A DNA stretch of 64,000 bases from Aphelenchoides besseyi (lineage: Eukaryota; Nematoda; Chromadorea; Rhabditida; Aphelenchoididae). A program made the translations under genes and the position numbers. Position 1 is the first letter of the stretch, and every line of letters starts with the position of its first letter. Shown in pieces: positions 38,993 through 52,001 of the stretch. The stretch lies in assembly GCA_024699855.1 (NCBI GenBank), contig JAMPIQ010000001.1, forward strand, positions 17,918,001 to 17,982,000. Direction: 5' to 3'. Below the pieces are notes generated by a model. That model ran no database searches. It saw only the letters and a program-made list of their open reading frames with translations, and was not told the DNA's origin.

Positions 38993-40947
38993 TCAATTGA
39001 CTGGACATGAGCTCAAGTCCAAATCGCCGAAGAGACGTTGCATAACCCGAGACTTCAGTCGTCGGTTGTTGGAGCGGTTAATAAGGTCGCGGAACTTCAA
39101 CGGCATCGATGCTCCCTTGGTTGCGACAAGCGACAATTGAACGGCATTCTTGGCCAAAATAAACATATTCTAAAGCATCCAATAACGATACCCGTAAGCT
39201 TGTTCGTTACCTGAAATTCGCCCAAAAGGAAGATGATTTCGGCCATTCGTTCGTCCACATTTCGTCCCGTTCTCTCGATATGTTCTCCAATACCACGCAA
39301 AGTTTCCTCTCTCCATTCCCGAAGCAGTTTCCGTGAGTGATCGCTAATCACCGAAATTGCTGATGGCGAACAAAACATCAACATGAGAAGGGCACTCAGC
39401 TCTGTGTCGTCTAATTTGGCACGTCCCAACGCTACAGTAACTTTGTAAACCATCGTATTGATAACCATAAGAAGATAAGAGCGGACAATTTGAAAGATAT
39501 GATCTCGATCTTCATCTTCGGACATTGCTTCGTAAATGTGATTCCAGTAGAAGTCAGTGGTTTCATCACGAAGCTAAAATAAACGTGTAAATTCACTTCT
39601 TAAAACATAAATTTGCATCAAGAAACGACTCATCCACGAGGTACGCCCGCTTATCTTCTTGACCGTTGTTACGCAACGTGAATTGGCATTGCGAAAACAT
39701 CACCCAAATTATTGAATAGTCGGCTGTCATAAGCTCTTCCTATAAACCACATTTATTTATACACCCATCAATTAATTTAAAACCCAATCTTCAGCAGGAA
39801 GTTGACTGAAAAGTTCACATCTACTTCCGCAACTATCAAGCAGATCGTATTCGTACCTAAGAAAAATTAACAGAACTACAAAGAAACTACTCACATCCCA
39901 ATAAACCAATCGTGTAATGCATTTTGAGATTTGCGAATCTAAAAATTTCCGTATGTTTGAGGCTTCTGAACTTATCTGTTCTTACCGTAACCCGAGTGTC
40001 TTTGCCGTGATAGGTGTTGTAGCGTTCGAACGAAATCTTTCGTCTTAGAATGCAGAATTCACTGAGAACCGCCGATGAAGTGTTTTTGTCGATGAAAACA
40101 TCCAATTGAACTAACGGAAAGCTCAAATCGGAAGCGTTTTCTTTGTGTCGTCCCGGATGTTCGGAATGTAACATCAACTTCTTTTCGAGCATTCCAATTT
40201 CGCAACACCTTTGGAAACGACAGAATTTACATGCCAATCGATTTGATACGTCTGAAATAGTTAAGTAGATAGTTGAATTAAGACTTCAACCCACTTGGTC
40301 CTTTCTTGCACAAGTCGTTGTTCAGACATTGATAGGTCTTGGCACTCTTGACTGAGCGTCTGTAATTGTCATATTCATATTTAACAATAAGTTTTCATCT
40401 GAGCAAAAAAGGGAACTGCTTTGTTCAAGTTCGAAACACAATCTCGACATTCGTCCAATCGTCTGATACTCACCTAAAGTAAGCTCTGCAAGCAGTGCAG
40501 ATACGAGAACCGAAATACGAAACGGTCGCTTGTTCGTTGTCACAAACGGCACAAAGCGAAAAAACGGTCTTCAACGATTTGCGCGATCGAACCGGTTTCC
40601 GTTCAACAGTGTTCGTGATCGTGCTTAAAGTTCCGAGATCTGAAATCCAACGACGTTCACAACCGATTTAAACAAAGCGATTGTTTTTGTGTATCTTAAA
40701 GTTTTCTGTAAACTTCTCGAAACTTCCGACCAAAAAGTCGTTATCCTTTTACAGTACATCAGTCAAGATTTTGTACGAAGAACAGACGAATCCACGATAT
40801 TTAGTGTCGCTCAATTCTCCTTCTCAACTTACTATTCCACACATCCATTGTTTTGTCGGCACAGGACGAGGACGAAGAAGAAGCGGATTGAAGACTTCCG
40901 TCCGGTGATACCGAAGACCCGATAGTTGTTAAACAAAAAGAATCCAT
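38993..40947 (-). CDS. Nuclear hormone receptor (nematode supplementary type)
   Basis: Start MDSFCLTTIGSSVSPDG at 40947, followed by a Ser-rich leader. Finger 1: CAVCDNEQATVSYFGSRICTAC; then RAYFRRSVKSAKTYQC; finger 2: LCKKGP, then ACKFCRFQRCCEIGMLEKKLML. The ligand-binding domain includes VLSEFCILRRKISFERYNTY, ALHDWFIGMYEYDLLDSC, ADYSIIWVMFSQCQFTLRNN and LDDTELSALLMLMFCSPSA. It ends GDLDLSSCPVN at 38993. About ten exons with canonical splice sites. Its structure parallels the adjacent receptor at 36139-37572 (same strand, similar CRFQ-C-EIGML and LMLMFCSP motifs), suggesting tandem duplication. Role and ligand unknown. Confidence 0.9.
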
Positions 40948-43900
40948 GTCTAATGATTCAACAGTAACAATCAAAACCCACTGAAAAGTCAACACTTAAT
41001 ACCTCAATTGAAGTTATTTTATTGAAAGCCAGGAGTCACGCCCACCAATCCACAAGCACGATACGGTATTCAGAACGATCATCTTACGGCAACTTGTCGA
41101 CAAATTGAGTAACGACAAATGAACCGCGAAGGCGTGGTCGTCGACTTGCTCTTGAGTTCGACGCAAAATGAAACCCGGTCGACAAAAAAACTGTTCAGAA
41201 GCAGCAAAGATCGCAAACGTTTGAGTTGTGCATTCGAATCGTTGTTAGCGGTTGTAAAACGTGGTCGACGGTGTGGCTTTTAGCGTTTGAAACAATAACA
41301 ACCGAGTAACAACGTCGCATTGATTTTCGCTCTTAATTGAGCCATTTAACTCGTATAGAGCTCAGAGAAATCCAAACAACAATAAAGAGTAGTGATTAGA
41401 CGACTAGTTTAATTTCATCTCAACATTACTGCGAGTCATCAAAGCAAAGTAGTTGAGTGACAGTTTTCGCTCCTTTGCACTTAACAACAAGCTCACGTTC
41501 TCGACTGTTTCTGCCATTCAATAGAAAAAGCTTAAGGTTACCATTGAGAGTCTCATTGTAATGGCAAGGTGTCTTCGATTGCGTGTGATTGCACCGTCAT
41601 TTCAACAGGGTAACAAACTTGAAAGTCCGTCCGAAAATAGCATGCAAAGTCCCGCTCGAATGAAGCGCATTTGCACGTTCGATCAACCCGGGAGAACGTC
41701 GGAGGACCGATCCCGACGGCGCAAACACACGGAGGCTTTAATGGCGGAAACTCGAAGTACAAAATGTCACTCTCGTTCAATTTTAATGGTCGATTTACGC
41801 GTTTGCATTTTAAAGACCTTGCAAGTTGGAAAGTTCAAAACGAAGCGTTTCAGTGCAAATGAGCGATTAGCATTTGCGTCCAAAAACGTAAACACGATCT
41901 CAAGCCAAAAATTTTGTTCAGTCGAAAAAAACATGCCGCACATTCTCTTCCGACGCGTCCGGTCGACTCGCCGCTTCAAGAGCACAAAATAGAAAATACA
42001 CAGAAAACATCGCAAAAACAAAAGCGCCGCTCTTTTTTCCAATCAGCCGCTGATCGACGCAAAATGCGCAGAGAACGTCGTGCGTGTAACCCGACCACAT
42101 TTCGATACCACCACTCGATGCGAAGGTCGAAGTCAAATGTACAAGCTAGACGTTGAAACATATGGTTGTGGAGGTAAACAAAAGGATTCTGTCGGAGATG
42201 CTGCAAAAATGAACTTTTGGATTCTCGTGAGTGTCTGCCAAAAGTACAAATGGTTTTCCACTTCCGACGAAAATGCTCACACGAAGCTTCAATTATGAAC
42301 TTCATGAAAGTGTTGAAGCGGATTAAGACTTTGAAGCAGAACAAGAAAAAGTTGCACGTTCGTACGAAATCACAAATTCAAAAACAAACAAACGAGATTT
42401 TGGGATTAAACTTAATTTCATGGTGTTCGCAAAAAAGCGCGAGCACTGAACGTGATTCAATGGTAGGCGTTTTGAAGCGTCAAATCAGCTTACGGTCTTC
42501 TGTGTGCTCGACGTCGCAAACCACGTGTTTCCGTTCCAGCGATCTTTGTTTGTTTTTTGCCTCGATTTTCGTTGCAAACTCGCGAACACGTGAAGCGGAG
42601 TTTGTTACCGAAAGGCCCCGAAGAATGACAAATAGACAGACGACAATGAACTTTGCAACGCAAATGTCGAGTGAACGTTTCTATTTCTGTTACCCACCCA
42701 ACGGCGGCGCCCAGACGGTAACAATTAGAAGTATTGGATGTGAGCAAACGGAAATCGGGGATTAACTATCAGAAAGCCTAATTAAAGCCATCGATGGCCA
42801 CATGATTTCGGCGGGAGTTTCCGTTCGACAAAAACATTGTTGACGTAAAGCGAAAAAACTTTTCCACTCTTTCCGCGATGTAAAGGATTCAATTCGTTCA
42901 TTGACGCGAAAAAGGGTGGAGAGCGGAGAGAAAAGTGATGTCTGATGCAACGTCGGTAAATGCGGACTCGTGTGTGCTTCGAATTTTCTGGTCTCTCGGT
43001 TTCGGTATTAAAACGTCCTTTGAGTCAATTAGTTGGACAGCTGGAAAGATTGGAGCAGAAATTGGGCCCCGCAAAAACTCTCAACGTTATTCAATCTGAA
43101 GACTAAATGCGTAAGATGGATGAGCAAATATAAATGAAAATAGTAAAAAACAAGTTCTGTATAAACACTAGGCTGTCTGGTGCTTCAAACGTTCGAATTC
43201 AAACAGAAAATTTTGCAAACAAACGTTTCGTCCTACAAACTCCACAAAGAATACGAGATCGCGTGTTACCACTGTTCCAGTAAATTGAATTGATGCCATC
43301 TAGCCACCAAACTTTAAGGAGACAAAACAATGTCACCCCCGACGCTGTGCGTCTCGTCGAAATGATCATCGCGCAGAGATTAGACCTCCGCGCAACATTT
43401 TTTGGTGCAATCGCAGACCCAACCGTTGTTGAGCACTTGAACTTAGTAGTGGGATATTGTAGCACATGAAAGTCAGGCGTCGCTCTCTTATCTTGGACCC
43501 AAATTGCTTCGTTTCTGTTACCAAATATCACAGCGGTCTGTAGGCTTTGTTTGAAAGAGTCGTGTAAATAAAATACTTTCACAATATCAACTTCATGTGA
43601 CCGTAGTGTCACGTACAGCAGATTAGTCACTTGATTTCGGTAACAAAAAGGGCAAAGTTTCGTGAAGTTGGTTATATAACAGTTTGAAACGAAATGCGCT
43701 CGTTGCCTTCGACTTATCATATACATCATGAAGGACGAGACGACCATTCAAAGCCAACGAATTAGTTGCTTGCATTTGATATCAGTCGATTTTGTGTCGA
43801 AGCTACGAGTCGAACAAGAAAACAGCACAGGCACCAGTTTAATTACCGAAATTGAAACAACACTCGACAATTTTGTTTTTGATCGATGCGACATTCCCGT

Positions 43901-44356
43901 TAAACGCACCCATTCGCTTCCTCTCCAATCACAATTCCACCCACTCGTCTATATTAACGGGTACAATGTTGCTTCGCCGTCCGATCAAACTAGAAAGTAG
44001 ACAGAGCCAATGGAAACAAAAAGTGACCTCGAAGAGTTTTTTCTCCGTTGACTTGTACTCGATGTTTGAGTTCGTTATGTCGGTTGATGTTACGTTGTCG
44101 ACGGGTACGGTAATCGACAAAGATTTTAAATTTGATAATCCGACAAAGTTCCAGAGTGGTTTCCAGTTTCTTGGAAACCCAGAATCTCAAACGTCGTAAA
44201 CGATTTATTCCATCGAACTAATTGAAGCTTTTAAAATTGTGCGCTATTCACTCTTTCAATCAACGGTACATTCGTTGCAATGATCATCGTCTCGTTTCTA
44301 TAGATATCCAATTCGGAGCTAAACATGGAATAGAAGTTGAGTTTCGTTGCAGAAAC
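40948..44356. other. Gene-poor 3.4-kb region
   Basis: No recognised gene, repeat or RNA. Several open frames of 140-180 codons (plus 41561-41992, plus 42217-42765, minus 43199-43747) are Lys/Arg/Ser-rich, lack domains and overlap each other on opposite strands, as chance frames do. It probably includes the promoter of the receptor to the left. Confidence 0.35.
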
Positions 44357-45024
44357 CTACTCGCTCAGTCGACGTTTATCGCGAATCAACACGAAAGTCA
44401 TACATGTGATCACCAAGCACCATAAATACAAACCCACCAATATCATCGAAGTGATTGCAAACGCCGGAAACAAGTGGGTGTTCGTTCGATCTGTCGACGC
44501 CATCAACAGAATTCCCAGCCCAATGGCCATGATAATATTTGAGGTCTGCATCTTCTTGTTAGCCATATTGGCTCTCTCGACTAACTCACCAAACTCAATT
44601 GAAGTGGAATAAGCCAATAGTAAAGATCCAAAAAGAGTCCGATTAACGTCAAAAACGCGGCAACCATTTGATAGCCGAGAAAAACGTATAACGGCAGCGT
44701 AACGTACGATCGTTGGATCGAGTTTAACAGATGACCATAGAAGTAAAGAGCCGTGAATACTGAAACCCTTTTGCTTCAAGATCACCTCACAAACAAACCA
44801 ATTGGCGGATATGTGAGACAAAACAGCGCAATTGCCAACAAACCAACTCGCAATCGGCAAAATCCACAACAACAACGATAACGAGCCAACGAAACAAACA
44901 AGTTTGCCGGTGAATCGTCACGAACCCCGTCCAACAATCCGGCAGCACTCATCGTCGACGTGTAGATGGTTGACGATTTGAAGGCGTTCATCAACGTGCC
45001 GCCGAAAGACACGTTCTTGGACAT
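44357..45024 (-). CDS. Four-transmembrane protein, unidentified
   Basis: Start MSKNVSFGGTLMNAFK at 45024, after a GTTTAG acceptor about 30 nt upstream. Four exons give roughly 190 residues. Hydrophobic segments are WFVGNCAVLSHISANWFVLF, LPLYVFLGYQMVAAFLTLIG, NIIMAIGLGILLM and FAITSMILVGLYLWCLVITC. It ends IRDKRRLSE at 44357. The topology resembles nematode tetraspan proteins of unknown function, but I cannot place it in a family. The first intron (53 nt, donor GTTTGT) removes a hydrophobic stretch that is open in another frame, so the N-terminal half is less certain than the C-terminal half. Confidence 0.6.
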
Positions 45025-45804
45025 TGGCAGTTGAAGTGAACTTGTTCGTCTCAACTAAACCACGAACATCAACGTCCGATTGCAGCCCTCAAACTTACGT
45101 TATTACGCCGATAATCAGCGCAAACTTCCAATTTTCCATTCATCTTCCAATCGACCTAAACAGCAACCAAACTCATGAGTGTTCTGAACCTTTAGCCCAA
45201 TTAGCACACGTCTAATTACGGAGTCCCAAAAGTCGCGACGAACTTCCGTTACGAACAACAAACTTCGCGATAATTCGACTTTACAGTAAGAAGTCAAGAG
45301 GAGCAAACTGCGTGCACTTTTCAAGTTCCCATTCCGAACTGTTGGGAATATCCCGTTTAAGTGCCATTTTATGATCACAACGAGACGGAATTTATTCGTT
45401 GGGCTTCAAATTGCCGAATAAGACGAATTAAACCTCCCGTCGTATATTCGCCAAACCGAAATCGTTTTTAAAAGCTCCAACCAAAGATTTAATTCTACAC
45501 GTGGTCCTCCAAATTGGAACCGAAAATCCAAACATTTCGAATTCACTTGAGATTCGAAAACAAATGACTGACATGTCGACGACGTTTCGTTTCTCATGCT
45601 TCGTGATTATTTTCCGGCAACGAACATGTTCTTTGGTCATTGAGAGGAAATCTGATTGTGAGATCACTCGACCGTACAATTTGCTAGCAACTTTATTCGA
45701 AACATATCTAACTACAATTGTAACTCGGTAATAGATAAGATTAAGTCATTGGTTTGCTCACATATGTTAAGTAGGGGAATAAGTTAAAAACGAAGATTCG
45801 TTGG
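45025..45804. other. Intergenic, four-TM protein / UAP
   Basis: About 780 nt. No coding frame supported; likely the promoter of the four-TM gene and the UAP 3' UTR. Confidence 0.3.
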
Positions 45805-47317
45805 TCATTGCACATCGACCCAACCGTTTTTAGCGGATCCAACTGCTGCTCTAATGTTGTGCAAATCCTCGCCATCGTAACTCAGAAACGGCGATACGTA
45901 GAGCTTCTGTACGATGTTGACTTCAGCGTCTTTCAACCATTTGGCATGTAAGTTGGCCAACGCTTCGCGACAAGTTCGCGGACAATCGACATTCGCCGAA
46001 TCGTCGTTCTTCAACGGACTGAACTCCTCTGTTGATTCCACTTGAAATACAAAGAAGTTTCTAAAGATTAGCATTGCAACGAAAGTTACCGAGTTCTTAC
46101 CGAGCCAACGGGAAAACGTCGAAAATGAAACGTTCGAGCTTGTAACCGTTGGGTTCGTCCGGTGTCTTCAATAGACCGTTGACTCCATCAAAGTATTTGA
46201 TCTTCTTTTTGGCAATGTGATAGTCGAGTGGATGATTGATTGTGTTCTTCATGAAGTGCATCGTGAAGAAATGATTTGCAATGTTGCCAGCACGAAACGC
46301 CAACTTCCCATTTACAGTTCGTTGTTCGGCCATTTCCTTCGGAATCTCCGAGTATTCGACAACTGTCGGTCGATCATCGCTCAAACAAATCACACCGACT
46401 TTCTCGTTTGGGTCCACTTTCTCGACAACCTAAATCTCAGTTCAATACAAAGAAGTTTCTGCTCACCTTTGCAGCACAATCAGCTCCCTTCATGATCGAA
46501 TAGCCAACGAAAACCGGATCTCCAACACGGCACAAAATGTTGTCAACACAATAGACGTGAAAGTACTGAACTCCGCGTTTCTCCAATACTGTCAAAACGT
46601 TCTGCTTGTCCAGCTTGTCCAACGGAACACGAATCGCATCGTAGAGGCCGCCGTTTCCATCTAAACAACATGAAACCGAACGAAATCTTCCACTTACTCG
46701 GAGCCGTTTGAATTTGATCTTTGGACTTGTACAACACTTTCCCGTGGAAATCAAAGCACGGAGATTCGTTTTGTTTGAAGAGAATCACGTCGTCCTCCGG
46801 AAACTTAAATTCTCGACAAATTTCCTTTAGATGCTCACGAACAGCCGTTTCTGTTGATTCGCTAACCATCACAGCCCTAAAAGACAAAGATAACTAAACG
46901 AGGAAACTGACTAGCAAACCAAATAATATGCGGCTCTGATTCGGGATACGCGCTTTTGGCCAAGTTCAGAAGACGAATAATCTGCGCGGCCTGAAGCCGA
47001 AGAAGTGTATCGAATCGACCACCCAATTGCAACGACAACGTTCCCTTCGGTTTCAAAGCTCCCAGTCGACTCGCCTGACCACCGCATAGAACCAAAACGC
47101 ATAGACGACCATCGGCGATTGCTCGTAAACCTGAAAACAAATTGGAAAAGGAATGAACAAACCGCAGACCTCGGTTCCTATACTCGATTACTTCATCGCA
47201 ATTAGCGTCTTTACGAACAAAATAGCGATCACCCGGAATCTCCGTGTATTCGGCGTGTGAAGGCGGATTGTAGATCGGATAGTGAACGCCGTTGAGCTCG
47301 AAAGTTGGGAGAACCAT
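45805..47317 (-). CDS. uap-1: UDP-N-acetylglucosamine pyrophosphorylase
   Basis: Cytosolic enzyme making UDP-GlcNAc from UTP and GlcNAc-1-phosphate, the donor for chitin, N-glycans, GPI anchors and O-GlcNAc. Start MVLPTFELNGVHYP at 47317, after a TTTCTTAG acceptor. The nucleotide-binding signature LVLCGGQASRLGALKPKG is intact. Further motifs: ILFKQNESPCFDFHGKVL, NGGLYDAIR, YFHVYCVDNILCRVGDPVFVGY, PTVVEYSEIP, FRAGNIANHFFTMHFM, and EFSPLKNDDSANVDCPRTCREAL, matching UAP1. It ends GSAKNGWVDVQ at 45805. About eight exons with 40-50-nt introns. All key motifs are present, so it looks functional. Confidence 0.94.
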
Positions 47318-47750
47318 TTTGATTTCGCTAAGAAACAACAAATCAATTGGCAAAAACTTCACGTTAACACGAAGAAGTGGACGCAGTTAAGAGCTTGTTT
47401 AGTTGATAGCAGTGTTGCTAATACTTTTGAACAAGGAATTCAACGCTTTGATTTTACTAGAGAAGAAGAGAAACACGATGAAGAGCAGAAAAACAAAACG
47501 CCAAAAGCAAAGTGATGGACAAATACGTGGACAAAACGATCTTCCGAAAAGACTTGAACTAAAAATGAGACGATTGCTCTGTAACATCAAATTGATAGTC
47601 GTTGCCCGGCAACTCGATGATCTCCAGTTTTGTAAGTCCGAATACAAAACAAGCAAACGGAAACACCGGTGCTGGCCACTTTCGACTTCACGTGAAAAGC
47701 CGAGAACTTTCAAACCATTTTTTATTTCTGTACAAGAACTACAAACGATT
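47318..47750. other. Intergenic, UAP / ShKT protein
   Basis: About 430 nt, read as the ShKT gene 3' UTR and the uap-1 5' region. Open frames on both strands overlap each other and have no domain. Confidence 0.3.
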
Positions 47751-48284
47751 TTAAGTTGAACATAGATTACAAGTCTTCTGACACTTTTCGGCTCGTGATC
47801 GTGCCATGAAAAATTGAATGTCGCAAAAACGACGAGCCGCCCAAAACCGACACTTGTCGCTTTGATCCACGCATTTGCCGCCACATCGATTACATGTAAA
47901 TGGACAATTCACGACGAGCGACGGTCCGTAGATTGGATCGTTGCATTTCGGTTTGAGAGTGTAGCAGTTCGTAGCGTAGTCACGACAAATCACTTGGCCC
48001 GAAGCCACGAACGGCGGATGGCGAGTAGACGATTTGCTTCCGATCACTTCAACGTTTCCGTTCTGATGTTGATATTCGATTTCTGGCGTCAAATTGTTCA
48101 CTTCAATGTGTACGGTAGTCGTTTCGATTTGGGAAGACTTCGACGGCAAAAACCCGTAGATCTCTTTGTAGGCTTGTTCCCATGGCGAAAGAGTTGTAGT
48201 TTGAGAAGTTGGCACGAAAGTCGACGGATTAGTGGATTGAGCGTTTAGCAAGTGAATCATCAGGACAAACGAACAAAGACGCAT
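47751..48284 (-). CDS. Secreted protein with two C-terminal ShKT domains
   Basis: Single-exon gene, 177 residues. Signal peptide MRLCSFVLMIHLLNAQS, then a Thr/Ser-rich region (TSQTTTLSPWEQAY). Two six-cysteine ShKT modules lie near the C-terminus: the first from CRDYATNCYTLKPKCND to CPFTCNRC, the second from CVDQSDKCRFWAARRFC to CQKTCNLC. ShKT domains are common in nematode secreted proteins; here they could act in cuticle, gut or host-free defence, which the sequence does not decide. No catalytic domain is attached. The lack of introns is unusual for this region. The ELAPOR-like gene ends 217 nt upstream on the same strand. Confidence 0.88.
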   Translation of the reverse strand: MRLCSFVLMIHLLNAQSTNPSTFVPTSQTTTLSPWEQAYKEIYGFLPSKSSQIETTTVHIEVNNLTPEIEYQHQNGNVEVIGSKSSTRHPPFVASGQVICRDYATNCYTLKPKCNDPIYGPSLVVNCPFTCNRCGGKCVDQSDKCRFWAARRFCDIQFFMARSRAEKCQKTCNLCST

Positions 48285-48500
48285 TTTCGTTCACATTTCC
48301 AACTGAATGGTTTCATCGATGGTTATTTTCTCTTCCACGTCGAGTTGTTTGATCAGATCGTGGGTTATAACTAACCAGCAAACAATGACTATTCTTTTTA
48401 TTTCTATCAGAAAAACAGATATTTCGGTTGAGAAAATCAGCATCTAAACGACCCGGCAAACCATAAGCTGTGTAGGAAAGAAGTTGAAATGTACAGGAAA

Positions 48501-51500
48501 TCAATCGGAAGAATCGGAAAGGAAATCGGCGTTCTCATGCGAATTCAACGAACGTTCTTTCGCACGATTCTTTCCGACAGTCACCTTCGCCGAATGTTCA
48601 TTCCCGTTGCGATTTTTGTTGAAAAACACTTTCGTTTGATTCACGTCCTCTTCATCTTCGTCCGATTCCAAACCACAGGAGTTGAACTCGTCCGGCTCTT
48701 TGCCTTCAATAATTCTCGAGTAGCGGTATTCCAATGTCTTGTTTCGTTGATAGATGACCACAATGACGATCAGAAGGAAGGCAATAATAAGAATGGCAAG
48801 AAAGAAGAAGAGTCGAATGTCCGATGAAACTCCACTTGTACACGACTCCGTTCGTTCGCGAGTTTGAGCTCCGCTTAGAACACAATGTTTGGACGGAATC
48901 GAATGAATCTTCTGATAGCCGTCTAAACATTCGCCACGAATCTCGTCGAAATCCGCCGCATCACAAATCGGACATCCGAATCTGCTTTCAACGATTACGT
49001 GAAACAAACAGCCATCACAGGTACCATCGGGACACGAACGTGAGAGACGAACGTCTGCTGATTTCGTGGCTAACGGATCACAACGAACGGTCACAACTCC
49101 AATAGTCCCGTTTGCACACGCTCCGACTTTACGTGCAGTTGGTTCGAAGAAGAAGTGTACGTCAATAGGACGATTGGTGGACGTTGTAACATCTGAATAC
49201 AAACTTGAATCCAAAATCATTCAATGCCTTTACCGTATTCCAGTTGTTTATCCGATAGATGAAACTTGCCAAATGTTCTATCTTGTGTTATTGATGCAAG
49301 ACGAGAAGAAATCCTAATAACAGCTTATAAATTTTTTCGTAGTTTCAATTACTTACGCATAAGCCGACATGTAAGCAATTTTGGTTGTGGAGTTTCGACC
49401 ATTTCCGTTCAATTGAGTCAACGGCATTGCTGTGGCTCGACAGAAGCGTGCATTCGATTGTGTCGGCTGTTTTCCCGAATCAGCAATCGAAATCATGTTG
49501 TTAAAAACGGAGTTATCGTAATTGTCTCGGCAAATAACCGGACGCCCAAAGATGCTCACATTAAACGAATGAAAGTAGGCGCTTCCTTCTCGCGGAAAAA
49601 CTTTCAGTCCATCGGCTTTCAGCGTTCTGAAATCACATTTTCATCTTGTCAGCTCAAGAATTTAGCTTACAAGTTAGATAGTGGAGTTAAATCGAAGTTC
49701 AACGTTTTGTTGTTCTCGCCGTTTAACGTCAGCTTCCCACCAAACGAACAGTCAGTTCTCGACTCGGATCCCATGTGAGGAGGACATTTGGTGCAACTCG
49801 CGATTCCCAAACGTCCAGAAGTTCGATTAAGCATCGTGTTTTCCGGACATTTCATGCAACGATTAGTCGACTCTTCCACATAGTATCCGGGCATACAAGG
49901 CACGCACTTATTCGTAGCTTCGCTGTTCGGACATGGCCGACAAGAATCTGCACCACCAACTGAGGTTTTTGTTTTTGCGTCACCGACGTTCGTCAAATTC
50001 AACCCGTAGATTGCAGCCCGATCGGTAACATGATCTTGTGAAAGAACGGCTCCCGAACGAACAAAAGCGAAAATAATACGTGAAGCCACCGACTGTTCGA
50101 TTGGGTAAACGAAACGTTCTCGTTTCACCGAACCGCTGAAGGCGCCAAGAAATTGGTAGAGACCAAAGTTATCGTTTTCTTTCTCAGCCTAAAACAGATC
50201 TAAAAGCACTAAATAGAATCACTTACATTGGCAGCAATCATAATGTAAAGTTGACAGCTGCTATCAGCGCATTGTATTTCCAAGTCTAAACTGAGCATCG
50301 CTATCGGATAATCTGTTGAAACGGGTGTTCCTTCGGTTCGAAGTGGATCGTAAAACCCGGTGCTTATATTCATGATCAGTTCGAGTGCAAAACCACGAGC
50401 TCTCGTTGGCGCTGTTTCAATTCGATTACCAAGTGGAATCCAAGACAACTCAACCGGACATTTCTCCGGATCGTCCGAAACAAGATATTCGCAATTGGTC
50501 GACATGAATGTCGGCATTTGTTCCCAGTTCGAGTAAAAGAGACCGTAGTTTGGTATCGTATTGTTTGGACATTTTTGACAACCTAAATATCTAGTCATTT
50601 GGCTACAACCATCTCTCGTACCTTTTCCAGCGGTTGAGTATTCGTTTTTAGAACAAACTTCACAAATTCCAGTAGTCGGGTTCCGATAACTTCCGGGCGA
50701 ACAGCTACGACAAGTTTCCTGTTGATTCTCTGGATGACCGACTGAAGAATCCGAATCCGGCTGACAGATTGTTGGTGTTACTCGATGAAAAGTTTGTGTC
50801 GTTTTGCTAGCAAAACAAGGTCCATAGGATGGATAGAAATCGTAGTTTTGACAAATCGGTTTTCGATGACAATTCCCAGACTTTGGTCCCGAATATTCGT
50901 TGATTTGGCATTGCGTACATGTTTTTGAACCCTTTTCACTGAAGGTGTTCGTCTGACAACCCAAACAGTTGGTTGCTCCACTGCTACTGTACGAACCGGC
51001 AGGACAATAGCTGCACGCTGGAGTGAATGCCAATCCAACAATATCAATCTTGGATATTCGAATAATATCTGCCAAGGTCGTAAACTCGTTGTTCGAGCTG
51101 ACTGTCCAAATCAAAAGATTTCGACCACGATGAACAGAAAATCGTTTTAAATGCCAATCATTCCCGGTGGAAATCTCCTCCTCACTCGGAGATTTGTGGC
51201 GTGAGAAAATCGAAGCTGCTTGATTGCTGAAACGCGAAAATTAGGGACCTGAAAGTTGATTCTAACTCACTTGTAACTTTCACACTGCTCATTTCTGATG
51301 ACCAAATCACTAACGAGACCTCGACGACTGTTTTTTGGCATTTGATAAAACAACTCAACATGACCATCTCGAACCAAATTCAAACTAATCGACAGTCGTG
51401 AATTGCAAGAAGTCGGGTTGTAGCGAATTTCACCGTTTTGCACCAACCACCCGGCACTATAAACACTTCTGATTCTTTTTTATTTGTTAATGACAAACTA

Positions 51501-52001
51501 ACCCTTTCGGACAAGTGGTGCTCAGCGATGGCGCGTTGCCGAAAGCCGAGTAAAACTGTTGAGAATCATCGACAAAATTTTCGACCCAAAACCCCGATGG
51601 AAGCTCCTTGAAAGACTCGTATCGAACTCCGTCACCCAACGAATAGGTTCCTGAAACGTATTGTATTGTTCTGATTCATTACTTTCGATTAACCAGCCGA
51701 ACAAGTTCGACACTCCTGTGTTTTCATGTCCAAATAATGTCCACCCGCACATGTGAATGCTATTGAAAGAAGTGAATTAAAGCGCGGAAATTTAATTAGA
51801 CTCACAGCAGTTTACGCCGGGCCTTGGCGCCGGAACATTGTCGCATGGTTGAGCATGAGATCGCGGCAACGACACCAGCCAACGTTCGCCGTTCGTATCG
51901 CACTCCGTGTATTGATACTCCAAATCCTCTTCCGCACACTGTCGACCATCGGCCATAAGAGATAGACGGACGAAGACGAGAAACACAAGTATTCTAATCA
52001 T
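48501..52001 (-). CDS. ELAPOR1: ELAPOR-family (KIAA1324/EIG121) type I membrane protein
   Basis: Endosome/lysosome-associated transmembrane protein; in mammals it is linked to autophagy, secretory-granule maturation and estrogen response. Signal peptide MIRILVFLVFVRLSLMADG at 52001, then ECDTNGERW. Cys-rich repeats typical of the family include ACSYCPAGSYSSSGATNCLGCQ, TCTQCQINEYSGPKSG, CRSCSPGSYRNPTTGICEVC and CVPCMPGYYVEE. A mannose-6-phosphate-receptor-like part ends in CDGCLFHVIVESRFGCPICDA. One TM follows, LFFFLAILIIAFLLIVIVVIY. The cytoplasmic tail is acidic, GLESDEDEEDVNQTK, ending NADFLSDSSD at 48501. About eight exons. Complete in the window and apparently intact. Confidence 0.92.

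Noticed and set aside
39880..40000. A frameshift in the third nuclear receptor
   Set aside because: Placing the preceding intron in phase 0 gives a clean join to ALHDWFIGMYEYDLLDS.
42217..43747. Two 182-codon open frames in the gene-poor region
   Set aside because: No domains, no supporting splice pattern and lengths near what chance gives in 128 kb of strand.
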